Shown here: positions 50,395-59,493 of the stretch, piece after piece
Numbering within the stretch: position 1 is the stretch's first letter
Layout: the number at the start of each line of letters is the position of its first letter
Source: an uncultured Erysipelotrichaceae bacterium
Lineage (GTDB): Bacteria; Bacillota_I; Bacilli_A; Erysipelotrichales; Coprobacillaceae
Length of the DNA: 64,000 bases
Assembly: GCA_910588075.1 (NCBI GenBank)
Contig: CAJUOS010000004.1
Span: 25,958-89,957, forward strand
Direction of reading: 5' to 3'
The notes under the pieces: generated by a model
Seen by the model: only the letters and a program-made list of their open reading frames with translations
What the model was told of the DNA's origin: nothing
The model's database searches: none
Program-made: the position numbers and the translations under genes

Positions 50395-51075
50395 TTAATA
50401 TATTTGTTCACAAAATTCATTATCAATAATATATTTTTTAAAATTTTTAGAACGATTATATTCATTCTCTATAAATAAACAACAAACCTTTTTATAACAT
50501 ATATATTTATTTATCTCTTCTATTTGTTTATCATCCAAATACTGTAATAAACAAACAAAAATAAATACTTGATTTGGCAAAATTTCTGAATATAAATCAA
50601 TACAATCCAATATCTTATCAAATATTGATTTATTCTTAATATCTTCAACTTTTACATTTAAGCATTTTAAATAAGAAATAATAGACAAATCATAATTAGC
50701 AGAAAAATTAAAGTTAAAATCATTAAGCTCATTAATAATAATATTATTTAGACTACTGATATAAGTATTAAAAATCTCATATATGTCTTGTTGATTAATT
50801 ATACTTTGACTTATTTTTGAATAAATTTTAGTCAGTAGAAATCTATCATTAAAATTAAAATGTATTGGATCTAAAATAAGATTTATTTGATTCCCTTTTA
50901 CTATATTATCTAAATTATCTAATATTATTATTTCATCATTGATTGAAATATTGTCTATATAATTTGATAAGCTTAGGATTACTTTTGAAAATAACTTATG
51001 ATTTTCAATAATAAGTAAAGTATTCTCAATATTTGTAAATATTATATCTTCAAATCCAATAATCTGTAATTTCAT
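50395..51075 (-). CDS. csn2: CRISPR adaptation protein Csn2
   Basis: A 226-residue protein with low overall conservation but right size and position for the short Csn2 form of type II-A loci. N-terminal MKLQIIGFEDIIFTNIENTL fits the family, as does the late EINKYICYKKVCCLFIENEY. Csn2 forms a DNA-sliding tetramer ring that takes part in spacer capture with Cas1-Cas2 and Cas9. The start overlaps the cas2 stop by four bases (ATGA). Its presence assigns the locus to II-A. Confidence 0.92.
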   Translation of the reverse strand: MKLQIIGFEDIIFTNIENTLLIIENHKLFSKVILSLSNYIDNISINDEIIILDNLDNIVKGNQINLILDPIHFNFNDRFLLTKIYSKISQSIINQQDIYEIFNTYISSLNNIIINELNDFNFNFSANYDLSIISYLKCLNVKVEDIKNKSIFDKILDCIDLYSEILPNQVFIFVCLLQYLDDKQIEEINKYICYKKVCCLFIENEYNRSKNFKKYIIDNEFCEQIY

Positions 51076-51392
51076 AATATAATTAACCTCGATTCACTAT
51101 CTTCTACATTAAATTTCTTTTCTCCTGTAAGATATTTAATTTGTGAAAATTGTTTTTCTGTGACAATTAAAACTGCAACTAAACCTTTTAATGGTTTATA
51201 CTTTTCTAGTCTCATCATTTCACTTTTAACTACTGAATTATTTAAAGCCAACTTACAATAAACACTTTCTTGCATCATAATAAATCCATCTTGTATCAAC
51301 TTTTTTCTAAAATTTTGATATATTTTTCTTTCATTGTAGGTTGTTGTAGGCAAATCAAAGAATAGAATTATTCTCATATATCTATAACTCAT
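51072..51392 (-). CDS. cas2: CRISPR-associated endonuclease Cas2
   Basis: A 106-residue ferredoxin-fold protein; typical MSYRYMRIILFFDLPTTTYN start with the conserved Asp in FFDLP, and SVYCKLALNN in the middle. It is the structural partner of Cas1 in spacer integration. An upstream TTG is possible but MSYRYM is the usual family start. It overlaps cas1 by 11 bases and csn2 by four. Confidence 0.96.
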   Translation of the reverse strand: MSYRYMRIILFFDLPTTTYNERKIYQNFRKKLIQDGFIMMQESVYCKLALNNSVVKSEMMRLEKYKPLKGLVAVLIVTEKQFSQIKYLTGEKKFNVEDSESRLIIL

Positions 51393-52254
51393 ATTCAAAA
51401 AATTCTATTAAAGAAATATCTTTCTTCTCAAGTGCCGAAAAAATACTCTTCAGATAAATACTAATAGCTTTAGTTAAATATTGACTACTATTTTTTATAA
51501 TAACCTTTTTATTAAGAATGTCTAGTAACTTAATTTTCATACTTCCTCCAAATACTTCTCCATAATTATCCTTGACAACCTTATCAACAATTGGTCTAAA
51601 AGGTTCCATTAAATCAGATGATAAATTATAAGGATTAAAATAATTAGTGTGTTTGATACCTATTTGTGTTAAATATCCGTTAGCAACTATCTCTTTATTA
51701 AACTGAGATAAAATAATCGTATAACCATAATTTAAAGCTATATTTACATTATTTTTCTCTTCTCTACTAAAATTTTTCCCAAATAATGAATTAAAATAAA
51801 CTTTAGCTGCATGCCCTTCTCTATTTGTTTCATCAAAAAATTTAACATTATTATAATATTGATATAACATATATGATGTTTGTAATTCATAATAATCTAA
51901 TAATTGTGCTTGATAATATATTTTCCTTTTTATTACTTCTGTCCAAATTAATTTTGCATATTCAGAATCCCATTGCATCTGTAAATGTATTTTTTTACTG
52001 CTATCATGACTTCCATAATATGGTATTACTTCACCAATAGGACTTCTTTTTTGATCACAAAATACAATTTTAATCTTCCTATTTAGCATTTCTGAAACTA
52101 AATAGGAAGTTATTGTTACAGCTGTAGAATCAATAATAATTGTATTTATTTCTGATAAATGAATCATTCTTACATCTTCATTACGAATAATTAAATAATC
52201 ATTCTTATATGAAAGTTTGCAAGAACTTTCAATAACTACTGTTCTCCATGTCAT
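51382..52254 (-). CDS. cas1: CRISPR-associated integrase Cas1
   Basis: A 290-residue Cas1 of the type II-A lineage. It opens MTWRTVVIESSCKLSYKND, with the N-terminal beta domain to about residue 80 and the helical catalytic domain after it. The catalytic Glu-His-Asp residues probably lie in REGHAAKVYFNSLFG and ENSHPLSSDLMEPFRPIVD-like segments (I read NLSSDLMEPFRPIVDK). It overlaps the cas9 stop by four bases, so all four cas genes form one operon. Confidence 0.96.
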   Translation of the reverse strand: MTWRTVVIESSCKLSYKNDYLIIRNEDVRMIHLSEINTIIIDSTAVTITSYLVSEMLNRKIKIVFCDQKRSPIGEVIPYYGSHDSSKKIHLQMQWDSEYAKLIWTEVIKRKIYYQAQLLDYYELQTSYMLYQYYNNVKFFDETNREGHAAKVYFNSLFGKNFSREEKNNVNIALNYGYTIILSQFNKEIVANGYLTQIGIKHTNYFNPYNLSSDLMEPFRPIVDKVVKDNYGEVFGGSMKIKLLDILNKKVIIKNSSQYLTKAISIYLKSIFSALEKKDISLIEFFEYEL

Positions 52255-55200
52255 AATTTTATTTTTTTACTATAAATACCAGTAACAGAGGATTCTATGA
52301 ATTGGATTTCATCTAACAATAATTTTATACCATTTAACCGTCCAATTCTATTACCCAAATTAAAATTATCAAGCTTAATATTTCCATTAGTTGCATTAGC
52401 ATGTGTTATGACTAACAATTCATTAATAACTTTACATTGTTCCTCAATTGATAATTGAGTAAACTGTTCTTTTTTTAAGGAAATCTTATTATAATGATTG
52501 TTATATAATGGATAAAATTTATTTAATTTCTCTAACCATGTGTTAAATAATAATATAATATCTTCTGCTTTTAATTCACTATAATTATTCAAAGAAATAG
52601 CCTTATCTATATTACACAAAACTTTCATTAATTCTGAATTTAAAATGAGTTGCTGTGCATTGATAAGTTCCTGACTACTTGTTATATAAAATAATCCACC
52701 TTTATATTCAATAAGTTGATTTTTCTTTATTACTTTTATAATATGCACTTCTTCTAGCTTTTCCTGTTTCTCAATATATTTTATTTTCTGAGATAGAGAA
52801 TACGATTTATATACAAGTGGCATTCCAACCAATTTTCTAATGATTTTCTTTTTCTTTCTTCCCTCTATAGCTAAAATTTCATACTGTAACCCTGTATAAC
52901 CTCCATATTTTTCCACATTTTCTCTAGTCTTATTAACAGGTATAGTTGCTTTCGTTTTTTTATTTTCAGAATTATTATTTCCTGGCACTATTGTTACCTT
53001 AAATAGTGATGAATTATTACTCTCTAATTTTTTTGTTATATAACAATCTTTATATTGAAAACATTTCAATAAATTAGAAATTTTAGATGTATTCCAAATA
53101 AGTTCTCCTGTTTCTAAATTAAAGTGATCATTATCCATACTATTTAAAATGAATCCATTATTAAGGTGTTTTTTAGTTTTATTCTTAATAAACTTTTGAT
53201 ATTCACCATAAATATATCTAGCTTCTAATTTTGGATAGCATTTTTGAATAAAATTTCCAATAATACAAGCTATATAAGCATCATGAGCATGATGTAAATC
53301 ATTAACATTTCTATTCTTATAAATCTGATACTTATCTCTAAACTGATGTGATAAATTTGCACGTACAGTCATTACTCTTGTTGTTGTATAATGTTCTAAA
53401 ATTAATTGTGTAACATTTTTTATAATTTGTCTTGTTTCTACTAATTGACGATTAATAAATTTTTCTGTTGTCTTTTCATCATATTGAGTTCTAACTAAAT
53501 TAAAGAATTTCTTTTGTGAAATAAGTTTATTATCTAATAAATATTTCCAAAAATTATAATTATTATTAATAATTTGAGTAGATAGTGATAAATCATTTGA
53601 CTTTCTTTGGTTTTGGTCTTTAATTACAAGAACTTTATTATCCAAACTATCATCTTTAATTAAAGATTGTGGTATAATATGATCTACCTCATACAATTGC
53701 AGTTTACTTATATCTAAAGATTGTTGAGAATACATACATTTTCCCATTTGAGTATAATACAAATATAGTCTCTCATTATTTATTTTATTAGATTCATCCT
53801 CTTTTTTTAAATTCTCTTGAACAATTTCATCATTATATGCATTTGATGGTAGCGAGTTAAATATATCCTTTAATTTTTTTATTTGAGAAACTGTTCGCTT
53901 TTTTTCGCCTTCTTCTCTAGCAAATTCTATATAAATATGGGATGGACGATGTTTCATATACCCTGATATTTCATCAATTATTTTTAATGCTTGCCATATA
54001 CCTCTCTTGATAGCTGGTGAACCAGCTAATTGTTCAACTTCTTTATAATTAAACTTACCATCATTGTATTGATAGGTTTCATTCTCTATGAGTTGTTTAA
54101 ATCCTAATTTTTCATCATTAATAATCTCCATTAATACCTTATTTGTTTCTTTCATTACATCTAAAATAGTACATTGTGAATTAATATAATTATCAGCATA
54201 TAAACCATCAATTAATTTTCTAGAAAGTCTAGACCATCCTGTATATTTCATTTTTAAAAGTTTCTGTACTTGACTTTTAGACAAATGCCATATGTTTTTT
54301 AATCGTCTTTTTAAGATTTTCTCATCTTCAAATATGGTCATATCATAAATAATATGTTCAATCAAATCATAATTGGTATAAATATTATCAAAAATCTCTT
54401 TAAAATCTATCCAAGCATTTAATGAAGAAGAAAATACTTTTTCCTTTTGATAACCTGTAATCTCTAAATCTTCATTATTTAAGTACAATTGTTCTTTTTT
54501 TATCCACACTCTTAACTTTTTATCAGTAACCGTTTTATTCTTCATAAACAAATCTTCTATAATTTTATTTTTCACATCAACTGATAGTAATTTACCATTA
54601 ATTCTAATCTTATTTAATTCTGATAAAACTTCATACATGTTAGCAGTTAATGAATTTTTAGGCATGACTGCCTCATTTGGAAGATAAGTGCAGTGATTTA
54701 TCATACGCTTGATAAATTTTTCTGCTGTTTGATCCACATCTACAATATCTTCCAAATTCCAAGGTCTTATTTCATCACTCTTATGATTTTCTTTTCTAAC
54801 TAACCATGAAAATGGGCTTTTTTCATTAAGTGGTCCTATATAATAAGGAATTTTATAAGTCAAAAGTTTTTCTATATATTTAGAATTATTTTTTAAATCA
54901 GGATAATAAACTGATTGATTTTTAATAATTTTTTGTAATTCATCTAATTGTAATTGATATGGGATATTAGCATTCTTTTTGTCATTTTGTTTTAACAAAA
55001 ATCTCTCATTTTTAATTTCATTAATACAATATTGAACATCTTCCACACTTGATGGACACTTTTTTAATAGTTGTAATATATATGTATAAAAATTTTCTTG
55101 TTTTATTTTTGATGGATTATGTATATATTGATAATAATTATGTACATCTTTATCCTTAATTCTAAAAACTTCATTATAGTGTTGTGGAATATATTGTTTT

Positions 55201-56231
55201 ACAATTTTCTTCAGTAATTTCAAATCATCACTATGCTTTTCATATCTTTTTATCATTGCCTCTGATATAGAATTTGAATCTTCTAAAATTCCCTGAAGTT
55301 CTATCCAACTATAAATTTCATTCATCACATGAATGAAATCTGTATATTCATTTAAATCGTTTTCATATTCACTAAACTCTTCTTCATAATTTTCACTAGA
55401 AAAATTTAATGAAATATTTTTTTCATCATGTAATAATGATTTATCAGTAAACAATTTAACTAAGTCGAATTTTAAGCCTACTAAAGCTGAAAAAAATTGT
55501 TTAATAGCATTTTTATTTTCTTTATCAAACTCTATATTTTTTAAGCACTCCTCAACTTTAACTGATTTTGTTTTTACTGATTTTAAAATATTTAACAACT
55601 TTTCTTGTTGAGCAGCATCCAAAATAATATTATTTATTTCATTAAAATCACAAAAATCTTGAAATAAATCTTTAAATTTATCCACCATATTATTATCTGA
55701 TTTTAATGAAAAATTTTGATTTTCATATAGGAAATTTCCTCTATACTTAATAATATGATGTAATGCCAAATAAATCAAACGTGGATCCTCTTTCTCACTT
55801 GAATGAACTAAATAATTTCTTAAATGATAAATTGTAGGATATTGCAAATAATAATCTTTATCATTATATTTTGCATCAATAAACAAATTAAAATTATCTT
55901 TATAATTATCTTTTAAATATAATAATTTATCTTCTTGATCTAAAAAAGAAATATTTTTTAAACGAATAAAAAAAGTATCATCAACCTCCATAATCATATT
56001 ATTCATTATCTCTTGTAAAAGTCTAACTCTCATTCTTCTCCTATTATAACGTCTTCTTGAAGAACGAGATATTCTTCTTGATTGTGCTGTTTCAGCTGTA
56101 TCAAACAATCTCACACCCCATAAATTCTTATTCCCTTTTTTCAATAATTGGCAACTTTCATCAACAACTGCCCATCCTACTGAATTTGTTCCAATATCTA
56201 CACCTATTGAATAATTAACATTTTCTTTCAT
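52251..56231 (-). CDS. cas9: type II-A CRISPR endonuclease Cas9
   Basis: About 1326 residues (1330 from the upstream ATG), within the range of SpCas9. RuvC-I is YSIGVDIGTNSVGWAV with Asp12. An Arg-rich bridge helix follows (RRISRSSRRRYNRRRMRVRL), then a long REC lobe, and RuvC-II PSHIYIEFAREEGE. HNH is YEVDHIIPQSLIKDDS with His851, and RuvC-III is HHAHDAYIACIIGN with Asp984. The C-terminal PAM-interacting region ends in KKIKL. Every nuclease residue is present, so it should be active. I prefer ATG 56231 (MKENVNYSIG), twelve bases after AAAGGA; ATG 56243 abuts that site. The PAM cannot be read from sequence. Confidence 0.97.
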   Translation of the reverse strand: MKENVNYSIGVDIGTNSVGWAVVDESCQLLKKGNKNLWGVRLFDTAETAQSRRISRSSRRRYNRRRMRVRLLQEIMNNMIMEVDDTFFIRLKNISFLDQEDKLLYLKDNYKDNFNLFIDAKYNDKDYYLQYPTIYHLRNYLVHSSEKEDPRLIYLALHHIIKYRGNFLYENQNFSLKSDNNMVDKFKDLFQDFCDFNEINNIILDAAQQEKLLNILKSVKTKSVKVEECLKNIEFDKENKNAIKQFFSALVGLKFDLVKLFTDKSLLHDEKNISLNFSSENYEEEFSEYENDLNEYTDFIHVMNEIYSWIELQGILEDSNSISEAMIKRYEKHSDDLKLLKKIVKQYIPQHYNEVFRIKDKDVHNYYQYIHNPSKIKQENFYTYILQLLKKCPSSVEDVQYCINEIKNERFLLKQNDKKNANIPYQLQLDELQKIIKNQSVYYPDLKNNSKYIEKLLTYKIPYYIGPLNEKSPFSWLVRKENHKSDEIRPWNLEDIVDVDQTAEKFIKRMINHCTYLPNEAVMPKNSLTANMYEVLSELNKIRINGKLLSVDVKNKIIEDLFMKNKTVTDKKLRVWIKKEQLYLNNEDLEITGYQKEKVFSSSLNAWIDFKEIFDNIYTNYDLIEHIIYDMTIFEDEKILKRRLKNIWHLSKSQVQKLLKMKYTGWSRLSRKLIDGLYADNYINSQCTILDVMKETNKVLMEIINDEKLGFKQLIENETYQYNDGKFNYKEVEQLAGSPAIKRGIWQALKIIDEISGYMKHRPSHIYIEFAREEGEKKRTVSQIKKLKDIFNSLPSNAYNDEIVQENLKKEDESNKINNERLYLYYTQMGKCMYSQQSLDISKLQLYEVDHIIPQSLIKDDSLDNKVLVIKDQNQRKSNDLSLSTQIINNNYNFWKYLLDNKLISQKKFFNLVRTQYDEKTTEKFINRQLVETRQIIKNVTQLILEHYTTTRVMTVRANLSHQFRDKYQIYKNRNVNDLHHAHDAYIACIIGNFIQKCYPKLEARYIYGEYQKFIKNKTKKHLNNGFILNSMDNDHFNLETGELIWNTSKISNLLKCFQYKDCYITKKLESNNSSLFKVTIVPGNNNSENKKTKATIPVNKTRENVEKYGGYTGLQYEILAIEGRKKKKIIRKLVGMPLVYKSYSLSQKIKYIEKQEKLEEVHIIKVIKKNQLIEYKGGLFYITSSQELINAQQLILNSELMKVLCNIDKAISLNNYSELKAEDIILLFNTWLEKLNKFYPLYNNHYNKISLKKEQFTQLSIEEQCKVINELLVITHANATNGNIKLDNFNLGNRIGRLNGIKLLLDEIQFIESSVTGIYSKKIKL

Positions 56232-56236
56232 AGTTC

Positions 56237-56265
56237 TTGACATTCCTTTCTAATTGAGATATTCT
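56237..56265 (+). promoter_or_regulatory. tracrRNA promoter, overlapping the cas9 start
   Basis: TTGACA (56237-56242) and TATTCT (56260-56265) are spaced 17 bases on the plus strand, upstream of the anti-repeat. The -35 box overlaps the cas9 start region, so transcription of tracrRNA and cas9 may compete (inference). Confidence 0.6.
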
Positions 56266-56271
56266 ATTATT

Positions 56272-56397
56272 GTCAAAACAATATGTTTTGTCTATTCAAA
56301 ATAACATAACGAGTTAAAATAAAGCTTATGCTCAAATACCACTTATCAGTGGTTATCACTTAGGTGATTATGAAAGTTGCGATAGCAACTTTTTTTG
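56272..56397 (+). ncRNA. tracrRNA
   Basis: On the plus strand, divergent from cas9. The anti-repeat GTTTTG-TCTATTCAAAATAACATAAC (56285-56310) is complementary to the minus-sense repeat, with a 20-base perfect core. It is followed by GAGTTAAAATAAAGCTTATG, the bulge, lower stem and nexus as in SpCas9 tracrRNA. Then come ACCACTTATCAGTGGT and ATCACTTAGGTGAT hairpins, and finally AAGTTGCGATAGCAACTT with seven T as terminator (56374-56397). The 5' end is estimated from the promoter. Confidence 0.92.
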
Positions 56398-56401
56398 TTA
56401 T

Positions 56402-56545
56402 TATGATATAACTATTATATCATATATATGAACAGTCGTATTATATAAATAGACAATTTTCACTATTAAATCCTTTTTTTTGGATTTAACATATATACAC
56501 TAGCATATATATCTCAAAAACATATTCTTATTTAAGAATATGTTT
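56402..56545. repeat. three consecutive inverted repeats after tracrRNA
   Basis: Three dyads in a row: TATGATATAA-CTA-TTATATCATA (56402-56424), TTAAATCC around T8 with GGATTTAA (56466-56489), and AAACATATTCTTA-TT-TAAGAATATGTTT (56518-56545, 13-bp perfect). They lie in the gene-free stretch up to 56767 and could be extra terminators or protein sites. Nothing else is seen to 56767 apart from a ribosome-binding site. Confidence 0.55.
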
Positions 56546-56767
56546 TAAAGTTTTATAAAATATTTATTTTGATAAACGTATATTTAAGAATGTATATTCA
56601 TCTATACCATAAAATATTTATATTATTTTCTACTTAATTATACTTTTGAACTTATTTTGTAATTCATAGTATACCTCCCATTTTTAACATATACAAAAAC
56701 TATTAAAATCTTATCAATTTTCATGTATAATATGATAAATGCGATTTAAAAGGAGTGTAATAATTTT

Positions 56768-58021
56768 ATGATTTTAAAACAAATAGATAAAGATTTAATG
56801 GATTTAACAGAACAATCTGATTTAGAACTCAAAGATATTTACAAAAACATTGATGATATATGTTTACATAATTCAAATAGAATCTTATCTGCATTTATAG
56901 AAAATCAAGTTTCTTATTCTGATTTTGCAGATATTAATGGTTATGGCAATTATGATGAAGGAAGAAATAAATTAGAAAAAATATTTGCTACAGTGCTAGG
57001 ATGCAAAGATGCTTTAGTAAGACCTCAAATTATGAGTGGTACCAATGCATTGTATTTAACTCTCTCTGCTTTATTAAAACATGGAGATACAATGATTTCT
57101 ATATCAGGAGCTCCTTATGACTCTTTGCAAGAAATGATTGGTTTAAGTGGAAATTCGACACAATCCTTAAAAGCAAATGGTGTTCATTATGAACAAATCG
57201 ATTTAATTAATAATGAATTTGATGAGGAAAAAATTATTAAGCGTTTAAAAGAAAATAATGTTAAATTAGTAGAAATTCAAAGATCTAGAGGATATTCTCA
57301 TAGATTATCTTTAACAATTTCCAAAATAGAACATATTATCACAAAAATTAGAGAAGTGAACAAAGATGTAATTATTATGGTGGACAATTGTTATGGTGAA
57401 TTAGTAGAAAAGAAAGAACCTGGACATGTTGGAGCAGATATTGTTGTTGGTTCATTGATGAAAAATCTTGGTGGGGGAATTGCCCCTACTGGAGGATATG
57501 TTGCTGGAAGAAGTGATCTTATTTATGCGGTAGCTGAAAGATTGACAGCCCCAGGGATAGGAAAAGATTTAGGAGCAAACTTTAATTTAAACAATTCTTT
57601 CTTTAAAGGAATTTTTATGGCTCCTCATGCTGTAAAGAATGCTTTAAAAACTGCTATATTCACTTCTTATATGTTAGAAAAATTAGGATATAAAAATGTT
57701 TCTCCTTTATATAATGAGCAAAGAACAGATATTATTCAAACATTAGATCTTGAAACAAAAGAAAATCTGGTTGCTTTTACTCAAGGTATTCAAGAATCAA
57801 GTCCAATTGATTCATTTGTTCATGTATTACCTGCTCCAATGCCAGGATACCCTTTTGATGAAGTAATGGCAAGTGGTAGCTTTACACAAGGAAGCACAAT
57901 TGAATTAAGTGCAGACGCTCCTGTTATTGAACCTTATACTTTATATATGCAAGGTGGCTTAACTTTTGAATATGGAAAACTCTCTATCTTACTTGCTCTA
58001 ACAAAAATGAAAAATAGATAA
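56768..58021 (+). CDS. YnbB/aluminium-resistance-type PLP-dependent enzyme (methionine gamma-lyase family)
   Basis: A 417-residue type I PLP protein of the YnbB family, often named aluminium resistance protein. Seen: GYGNYDEGRNKLEKIFATVLG, RPQIMSGTNALYLTLSALL (PLP phosphate side), VMVDNCYGELVE-type strand with Asp, and GSLMKNLGGGIAPTGGYVAG with the Schiff-base Lys. The true reaction is not settled; Cys or Met lyase activity is likely. AAGGAGTG precedes the ATG. It is monocistronic with a clear terminator. Confidence 0.92.
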   Translation: MILKQIDKDLMDLTEQSDLELKDIYKNIDDICLHNSNRILSAFIENQVSYSDFADINGYGNYDEGRNKLEKIFATVLGCKDALVRPQIMSGTNALYLTLSALLKHGDTMISISGAPYDSLQEMIGLSGNSTQSLKANGVHYEQIDLINNEFDEEKIIKRLKENNVKLVEIQRSRGYSHRLSLTISKIEHIITKIREVNKDVIIMVDNCYGELVEKKEPGHVGADIVVGSLMKNLGGGIAPTGGYVAGRSDLIYAVAERLTAPGIGKDLGANFNLNNSFFKGIFMAPHAVKNALKTAIFTSYMLEKLGYKNVSPLYNEQRTDIIQTLDLETKENLVAFTQGIQESSPIDSFVHVLPAPMPGYPFDEVMASGSFTQGSTIELSADAPVIEPYTLYMQGGLTFEYGKLSILLALTKMKNR

Positions 58022-58029
58022 AACGACGA

Positions 58030-58063
58030 AAAACTGTGACTTTCTATAAATCACAGTTTTTTA
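58030..58063. terminator. terminator after YnbB-type gene
   Basis: AAAACTGTGA (58030-58039) and TCACAGTTTT (58051-58060) pair perfectly, with T-runs; it can also serve the convergent SDR gene. Confidence 0.8.
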
Positions 58064-58090
58064 TATAAGAATTATCTCAAAATCAAACGA

Positions 58091-58837
58091 TTAGCAACTT
58101 CCCTTTTGACCACCATCGATTCTAATGATGGTATTATTAATGAAATTGGCTTCATCACTAACTAAAAACTTAACAAGATAAGCAACTTCTTCTGGTTTCC
58201 CATATCTATTTATCATAATTTTTTCTTGTTCTTCTTTTAAAAATTGTTCATCATAACCTTCTAATTCATTTTCTGTTCCAATAAAACCAGGTGCAATACA
58301 ATTCACATGAATGTATGGAGCAAATTCAAAAGCTAAATTATGTGTCAATGAAATCAACGCTGCCTTTGAAGCATCATAATCAATGCACATTGGATAATAT
58401 GTATTGATACCATTAGTAGAAGAAACATTAATAATTCTTCCATATTCTTTTTCAAGCATATACTTATAAACCCTTTTACTGCAATTAAAAGCTCCCACAA
58501 CATTGACATCTAATGTTCTTCTAAATTCTTCAGCATTTTTCAAATGAAACAAATTTGATAAATCAACAGCTGCATTATTAATTAAAACATCTACACCATG
58601 TAACTCAGATTCTATTGTTGTTACCATTTGATCGACTTCATTTTCTAAGGAAATATCCGCTCTTATAGCCAAACATTTGACACCATAATCATTAATGATC
58701 GTTTCCCTTAATTCCATCGCTTCTTTTTTAGAGGTTAAATAATTAATCACAATATCATAATTATTTTTAGCGAGCTCTAAAGCAATAGCTTTCCCAATAC
58801 CTTTTGCTCCTCCTGTTATTAATACAACTTTATTCAT
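58091..58837 (-). CDS. short-chain dehydrogenase/reductase (FabG-like)
   Basis: A 248-residue SDR. Rossmann motif VLITGGAKGIGKAIALEL, NNAAVD (NNAG position), catalytic Ser in INVSSTNGI and YDASKAALISL (YxxxK). The end is VNCIAPGFIGTENE and IIRIDGGQKGS. It follows efp by 20 bases and is probably co-transcribed. The YmfI/FabG-like group next to EF-P in some Bacillota is tied to EF-P modification (B. subtilis YmfI reduces the EF-P lysine adduct), which makes that role attractive here; this is inference. Confidence 0.9.
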   Translation of the reverse strand: MNKVVLITGGAKGIGKAIALELAKNNYDIVINYLTSKKEAMELRETIINDYGVKCLAIRADISLENEVDQMVTTIESELHGVDVLINNAAVDLSNLFHLKNAEEFRRTLDVNVVGAFNCSKRVYKYMLEKEYGRIINVSSTNGINTYYPMCIDYDASKAALISLTHNLAFEFAPYIHVNCIAPGFIGTENELEGYDEQFLKEEQEKIMINRYGKPEEVAYLVKFLVSDEANFINNTIIRIDGGQKGSC

Positions 58838-58857
58838 TATTTTAAAAAAGAGTTTAA

Positions 58858-59415
58858 CTAAACTCTTCCTGCATATTTCCCATCTGTTGTAAATACAACA
58901 ATTTTTTCACCTTGTTCAATGAATTGTGGAACTCTTAATGATAAACCAGTATCTGTTACAGCATCTTTTGTTTGATTAGATGGTGCACCTTTAATAGCTG
59001 GATCTGTTTCCACAATAGTTAATTCTACTTTTTCAGAAACTGAAACAGATAATAACATTCCATCAAAGAACATTAAATAAGCATTAGCTCCTTCAACAAT
59101 AAAATATTTATTGAATCCTACTTGTTCCTCAGTTAATTCATAAGTATCATATGTTTCTAAATCCATAAAATAATATGTTGAATCTGCACTGTAAGAATAT
59201 TGAACCAATTTTTTAGAAATATTAGCTTGATCAAATTTAGTAGAAGCATTAAAGTTTCTTTCTTGAATATTTCCAGTTTTTAAGTTTCTCATCTTTGTTT
59301 TTAAAATTGCTGCTCCTTTACCAGGTTTCACATGTTGAAAATCTAAAACTTGGCAAGGATCACCATCAACAATTAAAGTTAATCCTGTTTTAAAATCTCC
59401 TGCTGCAATTGCCAT
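58858..59415 (-). CDS. efp: elongation factor P
   Basis: A 185-residue three-domain EF-P that relieves ribosome stalling at polyproline. Domain I has MAIAAGDFKTGLTLIVDGDP and the tip loop HVKPGKGAAILKTK, whose Lys33 is the modified position. Domains II and III follow (AYLMFFDGMLLSVSVSEKVEL, VTDTGLSLRVPQFIEQGEKI). The start at ATG 59415 follows GGAGTG. A downstream SDR is a candidate modification enzyme. Confidence 0.97.
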   Translation of the reverse strand: MAIAAGDFKTGLTLIVDGDPCQVLDFQHVKPGKGAAILKTKMRNLKTGNIQERNFNASTKFDQANISKKLVQYSYSADSTYYFMDLETYDTYELTEEQVGFNKYFIVEGANAYLMFFDGMLLSVSVSEKVELTIVETDPAIKGAPSNQTKDAVTDTGLSLRVPQFIEQGEKIVVFTTDGKYAGRV

Positions 59416-59493
59416 AATTATCACTCCTATTTTTTATATTTTTCACATATTTTATTGTAACAGTTTTATGTCATATTCTCAAGTCAGACAAAA

